In this document: positions 33,155 to 36,714 of the stretch, in pieces
Layout of the letters: every line of letters starts with the position of its first letter
Numbering within the stretch: position 1 is the stretch's first letter
Assembly: GCA_026399435.1 (NCBI GenBank)
Contig: JAPLQX010000021.1
Coordinates: 1 to 36,714 of the forward strand
Direction of reading: 5' to 3'
Source of the DNA: Rhodocyclales bacterium
GTDB taxonomy: Bacteria; Pseudomonadota; Gammaproteobacteria; Burkholderiales; Rhodocyclaceae
Length of the DNA: 36,714 bases
Made by a program: the position numbers and the translations under genes
The notes under the pieces: model-generated
Told to the model about the DNA's origin: nothing
The model's database searches: none
What the model saw: only the letters and a program-made list of their open reading frames with translations

Positions 33155-33500
33155 ATTCCGCCATCCTCCCTCCCCTTCAAGGCCCCATCCCCCCTCCGAC
33201 TCCCCCCTTGAAGGGGGGAGAGTAGAAGCAGCCATCCCCGCCCTTGAAGGGAGAAGGGAAAGCTTCGCGAGTGCTGCAGCCCATCCTCCCTCCCCTTCAA
33301 GGGGAGGGCTGGGGAGGGGATGGGGTGGGGTGAGCGCACCTTGCTGATTCCCCCATCCCCCCTCCGACTCCCCCCTTGAAGGGGGGAGAGTAAAAGCAGT
33401 CATCTCCGCCGTTGAAGGGGGGAGAGTAAACTTGGTCATCTCCGCCATTGAAGGGGGGCGAGTAAAAGCAGCCATCTCCGCCCTTGAAGGAGGGAGAGCA
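33155..33500. repeat. REP-like C/G-rich palindromic and 36-bp tandem repeat array
   Basis: This mobB-moeA spacer is built from CCCTTCAAGGGG-type palindromes. CCATCCTCCCTCCCCTTCAA occurs at 33161 and again at 33281. A longer direct repeat starting CCCCTCCGACTCCCCCCTTG lies near 33191 and 33359. From 33389 to 33496 three exact-length 36-base units follow one another (33389, 33425, 33461), each of the form AGTAAA...GTCATCTCCGCC-TTGAAGGGGGGAG. On the minus strand the units stay in one open frame as a 12-residue repeat (LPPSxAEMTAFT), probably by chance of the 36-base period. Hairpins here could attenuate transcription between mobB and moeA or stabilise the message. Such sequences are candidates for REP elements moved by RAYT proteins. 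Confidence 0.85.
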
Positions 33501-33513
33501 AGCTCGGCGCGCA

Positions 33514-34023
33514 TCAGCGAAACCCCATGTGGCGCAGAATGAAATCGGCAATCGCGTCGCGATCGTTGAGATCGAGCACCGGCAACCCCGTCTGCGACGC
33601 CACCGCGGCCAGTTCGTCGGTGGCCACGGCGACGATGGTTTCGACACCGTCACCGGCGATCAGCGGCTTGCCGACCGAGGGACGATGCACTTCCAGCTTC
33701 GGAATCGGCGTGTATTTGAAGCCCTCGACCAGCACCAGATCGCATTCGGAAAAGCGCGCGATCTGCTCGTCCAGCGAGGGCTCCGGCGCGCCGCGCAATT
33801 CGTGCATCAGCACCCAGCGCTGGTCGGAGATCAGCAGCACCTCGGAGCAGCCGGCCTCGCGCAGGCGGTAGGAATCCTTGCCCGGATGGTCGATGTCGAA
33901 ACGATGGTGGGCGTGCTTGATCAGCGAAACGCGCAAGCCCGTCGCCGTCAGGCGCGGGATCAGGGCTTCCAGCAGCGTGGTTTTGCCCGAGCCGGAATAG
34001 CCGGCGAGACCGAAGGTTTTCAT
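33514..34023 (-). CDS. mobB: Molybdopterin-guanine dinucleotide biosynthesis protein MobB
   Basis: A 169-residue P-loop GTPase. Walker A is AGYSGSGKTTLLEAL (about 7-21), followed by the MobB block SLIKHAHHRFDIDHPGKDSY, then EVLLISDQRW and LVLVEGFKYTPIPKLEVHR. MobB helps MobA attach GMP to the cofactor. The ATG (34023) overlaps the stop of the ATP-grasp-like gene in ATGA, so the two are translationally coupled. MobA is not in the window. The stop lies just upstream of the REP-like array. Confidence 0.93.
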   Translation of the reverse strand: MKTFGLAGYSGSGKTTLLEALIPRLTATGLRVSLIKHAHHRFDIDHPGKDSYRLREAGCSEVLLISDQRWVLMHELRGAPEPSLDEQIARFSECDLVLVEGFKYTPIPKLEVHRPSVGKPLIAGDGVETIVAVATDELAAVASQTGLPVLDLNDRDAIADFILRHMGFR

Positions 34024-35357
34024 GTCGGCGCCTGTGACGAAGGTACGGTCAGCACGGGAGCGAAGCCGCCGCCGGGCGTGCGGAAATTGGTGGTCTGCCC
34101 CTGCCACAGGCGCGCGGCGACCAACTGGACATGCCCGGCATAGACGTAGTTGCGCAAATCCAGCTTGAGCTCGACCGGGGCCTCGTCCACCCGCAGCGTG
34201 CGCGAGGACGGCGGCACCAGCGCCTGCGCGATGTAGTTGCCGGCCAGCACTTCGTCGAAGACGCGCCTGGTGATCTTGTCGCCGCGATAGGCCGCCTTGG
34301 AGCCGTAACCGGCCGCGGGTTTGAAGAAGAGCTGCCTGCGCCGCGCCCAGAGGTCGTCGGCGTGCCCGGGCACCACCAGCTCGGTGTGCGGAATCTTGTT
34401 CGCCAGCGTGGCGCGCGTCTCGGCATCGACGCCCCACCCGGCCAGCAGCGCGTCATCGCACAAGGCCACCAGGTTGCGCTTGTCGGCGTACAGGGCATGC
34501 GCCTGCGGATGCGGCGTGATCAGCGCCGCATCGGTGAGCCACGCCTCGCGCAGCGCCGCATTGGCCGGCGCTTCCAGCGCGAAGTCGGTGAGCCGGTTGT
34601 AGACCAGGTCGATGCGCGAATCGCCATGCCACAGCGCACCGTCGCGCAGGGCCAGCTCCTGCGGATCGCAGATCACCGCCTCGATGCCGGCGCGTTCGAA
34701 CAGGCGCTGAAACAGGACGAACTCGGGATAGAGGTATTGCGTCAGCGGCGCTTCATCGACGATCGCGATGCGAATCGGCGTATCACCAGCGCCGTCCCCG
34801 GGGATACCGCTACGCATAACTTTCGTGGCAACTGCGGCAGCAAAGGCGCGCCACTCGGCGCGGAACATTTCGAGGAACAGGTGTTCCGGCGTTTCGGAGC
34901 CGAGATCGCCCGGCAGCAACGCTTCGACGTCATCGCAGCAGGCCTTCTGCGCGCGTGCCAGCAGGGCGTTGAGCAGGCCGCCGCCGGCATTGGTATTGAT
35001 CTCGATGAGCTGCGGTCCGGAGTTACCCAGGTGAAAGTCGTAGCCGAGGAAAACCCCGGGCGCCGCCGACCGGTGCCGCGCAGTCTCCGGCGCCCACGCC
35101 AGCACATGCTCGCGATACGCGGGCAGCGCGACGACGCGCTCGACGGCGGCGACCAGGCGCGCCATGCGCTGCACGTGTTCGGCGCTGACAAAGGCCACCG
35201 AATCCGAGAACAGGTGCGGCCGCCCCGCCATCACCTCGGCGTGAAAGCCGGGGCTGACGCGCTCCAGCTCCGCCTCCAGTCCGGCGCGGTCGAGCGATAT
35301 GCATTGGCAGCCGGCATTCAGCCGGTCCGCCAGTTCGATGCTGTCGTGCTTACTCAT
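34020..35357 (-). CDS. ATP-grasp-like protein of unknown function
   Basis: A 445-residue protein I cannot assign to a characterised enzyme. Its C-terminal third looks like an ATP-grasp: FFKPAAGYGSKAAYRGDK (Gly-rich loop with Lys), NYIAQALVPPSS, PVELKLDLRNYVY and TTNFRTPGGGFAPV. The middle has GVFLGYDFHLGNSGPQLIEI, then NTNAGGGLLN, a metal- or substrate-binding type block. By analogy with glutathionylspermidine-synthetase-like proteins it may join an acid to an amine. Residues 179-193 are an in-frame copy of the dispersed repeat, just before IRIAIVDEAP. It overlaps the helicase gene by eight bases and mobB by four. It may work on the cofactor or simply share the transcript. Confidence 0.72.
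   Translation of the reverse strand: MSKHDSIELADRLNAGCQCISLDRAGLEAELERVSPGFHAEVMAGRPHLFSDSVAFVSAEHVQRMARLVAAVERVVALPAYREHVLAWAPETARHRSAAPGVFLGYDFHLGNSGPQLIEINTNAGGGLLNALLARAQKACCDDVEALLPGDLGSETPEHLFLEMFRAEWRAFAAAVATKVMRSGIPGDGAGDTPIRIAIVDEAPLTQYLYPEFVLFQRLFERAGIEAVICDPQELALRDGALWHGDSRIDLVYNRLTDFALEAPANAALREAWLTDAALITPHPQAHALYADKRNLVALCDDALLAGWGVDAETRATLANKIPHTELVVPGHADDLWARRRQLFFKPAAGYGSKAAYRGDKITRRVFDEVLAGNYIAQALVPPSSRTLRVDEAPVELKLDLRNYVYAGHVQLVAARLWQGQTTNFRTPGGGFAPVLTVPSSQAPT
34779..34823 (-). repeat. In-frame dispersed repeat, long form, inside the ATP-grasp-like gene
   Basis: A 45-base segment encoding K-V-M-R-S-G-I-P-G-D-G-A-G-D-T. It contains the ten-base palindrome TCCCCGGGGA, and GTATC near its middle pairs with GATAC at its end, so it can fold. 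By my alignment it shares 37 of 45 bases with 9080-9124 in lapD, in the same frame. Confidence 0.62.
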
Positions 35358-36714
35358 GCGGCAATTCTACCGGCAGCGCGCGGAGGAAGAAGTTTTCGAC
35401 CTCGGCTGCATCGCGCGTGCGCCGCATCGGCGGCAGCGAGCGCCAGATGGCCTTGCCGTAGGGCTTGCCGGTCAGGCGCGGGTCGCAGATCATCAGCACG
35501 CCGCGATCGTCCTCGTCGCGGATCAGGCGCCCCGCGCCCTGCTTCATGCTGATCACCGCGCGCGGCAGCTGGTATTCCATGAAGGGGTTGCGCCCCGCCG
35601 CGCGCAGGCGGTCGATGCGCGCCGACAGCACCGGGTCGTCCGGCGGCGCGAAGGGCAGCTTGTCGATCACCACCAGCGACAAGGCCTCGCCGCGCACATC
35701 GACACCCTCCCAGAAACTCTGGCTGGCGACCAGGATCGCATTGCCGAGAAAGCGGAAGCGTTCCAGCAGTTCCGTGCGCGATCCCTCGCCCTGCATCAGC
35801 AGCGGCAGTTCGAGTCCTTCGGCGGCGAGCTTTTCCTGCAGCAGTTCGCGGATGCGGCGCATCGCGCGCAAGCTGGTGCACAGCACGAAGGCGCGCCCGC
35901 CCGAGGCGCGGATCGCCGGCCAGGCGGCTTCCGCCACGGCTTCCTGGTACATGGCGCTGTTCGGGTCGGGCATGCCGGTCGGCGAATACAGCAGCGCATT
36001 CTTTTCGTAATCGAAAGGACTGCCCCAGACCGCCGTATCGGCTTCGGCCAACCCGAGCTCGCCGCAGTAGTGCGAAAAGTTCGTACCCACCGCCAGCGTC
36101 GCCGAGGTAAAAATCCAGGCGCGCGGATGGCCTTCCATCTGGCGCTGGAAGATCGGCGCGATGTCGAGCGGCGTCAGGTTCAGCGACATGGCCTGCGAAT
36201 AGACCTCGACCCACTTCACCACATCATCACCGCCGGAAACTTCCAGATCCGCCACTCCCCGGCGCCAGCGCTTGAGGCCCTGCGCCAGCTCCTGCGCGCG
36301 GCGCAGGCAGTTGGCCAAGCCCTCGCCGCGATCGGCCTGGGTTTCGAGGTGCCGCCCGAGTTCCTGCACCGCATCGACCAGCCCCTGCAAGGCCGCGCCG
36401 AATTCCGCTTCGCCTTCCAGCTTCGCCGCCGGCAGGCGCAGGTTCTCGCCCTTCACCGCCAGGCGCAGATCGCGCGCCGCCTTGTCCAGCGCCTGCGCGG
36501 CCTCCTGCAATGGCGCGTAGTCCTTCGCGGCGACGATGCCTTCGTTGCGCGTGTCACGCGCCAGCTCGATGATCTGCGTGGTCGATACGCTCTCGCCGAA
36601 GAACAGCCCGGCCACCTCGGGCAACTGGTGCGCCTCGTCGAAGATGATCGTGTTGCAGGCCGGCAGCAGTTCGCCCATGCCCTCGTCCTTGAGCATCACG
36701 TCGGCGAAGAACAG
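35350..36714 (-). CDS. DinG/YoaA-family ATP-dependent DNA helicase, C-terminal part
   Basis: At least 454 codons of an XPD-like superfamily 2 helicase; the N-terminus with Walker A and the iron-sulfur cysteines lies beyond the window. The visible part begins LFFADVMLKDEGMGELLP, then the DEAH box IIFDEAHQLPEVA. Later motifs are IFTSATLAVGTNFSHYCGEL, FVLCTSLRAMRRI, ILVASQSFWEGVDVRGEAL, VVIDKLPFAPPDDP and motif VI KQGAGRLIRDEDDRGVLMIC. These match YoaA/DinG, 5'-3' helicases in replication-fork repair and R-loop removal. The last codons overlap the start of the ATP-grasp-like gene by eight bases (ATGAGTAA), suggesting a shared transcript. Confidence 0.92.
   Translation of the reverse strand: MFFADVMLKDEGMGELLPACNTIIFDEAHQLPEVAGLFFGESVSTTQIIELARDTRNEGIVAAKDYAPLQEAAQALDKAARDLRLAVKGENLRLPAAKLEGEAEFGAALQGLVDAVQELGRHLETQADRGEGLANCLRRAQELAQGLKRWRRGVADLEVSGGDDVVKWVEVYSQAMSLNLTPLDIAPIFQRQMEGHPRAWIFTSATLAVGTNFSHYCGELGLAEADTAVWGSPFDYEKNALLYSPTGMPDPNSAMYQEAVAEAAWPAIRASGGRAFVLCTSLRAMRRIRELLQEKLAAEGLELPLLMQGEGSRTELLERFRFLGNAILVASQSFWEGVDVRGEALSLVVIDKLPFAPPDDPVLSARIDRLRAAGRNPFMEYQLPRAVISMKQGAGRLIRDEDDRGVLMICDPRLTGKPYGKAIWRSLPPMRRTRDAAEVENFFLRALPVELPHE

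Noticed and set aside
33119..33514. A 131-codon frame over the repeat array giving 12-residue repeats (LPPSxAEMTAFT)
   Set aside because: The repeat is explained by the 36-base DNA period; there is no ribosome site and no similarity to known proteins. I keep the array as DNA repeats.

Overview
The window reads as ordinary chromosome of a high-GC Gram-negative bacterium, most likely a betaproteobacterium near Rhodocyclales/Nitrosomonadales. This rests on family resemblance only: tRNA-Leu(UAG) before trigger factor, the hpnCDE squalene genes, a phasin, LapD/LapG, a sigma-32-type clpB promoter and REP-like C/G-rich repeats. No database search was possible.

Layout. Positions 1-369: 5' end of tig and tRNA-Leu (minus). 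539-3458: the tightly overlapping hpnC-hpnD-hpnE operon, which makes squalene for hopanoids. 3469-4777: an ABC ATPase (ybbA type) and tesA, divergent, with start codons sharing two bases. 4784-5845: mnmH (selU). 5832-7898: a LytTR response regulator, its histidine kinase and a 2TM-domain protein. 8060-10798: lapD and lapG, a c-di-GMP-controlled protease switch for a surface adhesin, followed by a decayed receiver-domain pseudogene. 11342-20391: a methyltransferase, a class III cyclase fused to a hemerythrin domain, the lysine acetyltransferase patZ, a disturbed patch, and a GAF-GAF-PAS-cyclase. The disturbed patch (16089-17931) holds a truncated tag copy, a RelE-like/XRE toxin-antitoxin pair, the head of a RAYT-type transposase fused to a fragment of adhesin-type repeat, and then an intact tag whose start is built from junction sequence. 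20462-25582: an AMP-forming acyl-CoA ligase, an MFS transporter and four small envelope genes (two glycine-zipper proteins and two secreted proteins sharing a YWYYC...GYYPYV...C...WQ module). 25711-28996: a Doc/AbrB toxin-antitoxin pair behind clpB. 29099-31146: a catalase-like haem protein, a DUF1304 membrane protein and a phasin. 31199-36714: a minus-strand run of helicase (yoaA/dinG type), an ATP-grasp-like gene, mobB, a REP-like tandem array, moeA, moaD and moaE, mainly molybdenum cofactor synthesis.

The most unusual signal is not a gene. Two unrelated genes (lapD and the ATP-grasp-like gene) carry, in frame, nearly the same 45-base segment encoding K-V-M-R-S-G-I-x-x-D-G-x-G-x-T. Two more (moaE and clpB) carry a 21-base short form, K-V-G-A-x-x-T, as though eight codons had been removed. 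The acyl-CoA ligase carries a related segment in the opposite orientation. All sit where the host family normally has a short loop. This looks like a dispersed repeat that enters coding sequence in frame, comparable in behaviour to Rickettsia palindromic elements.
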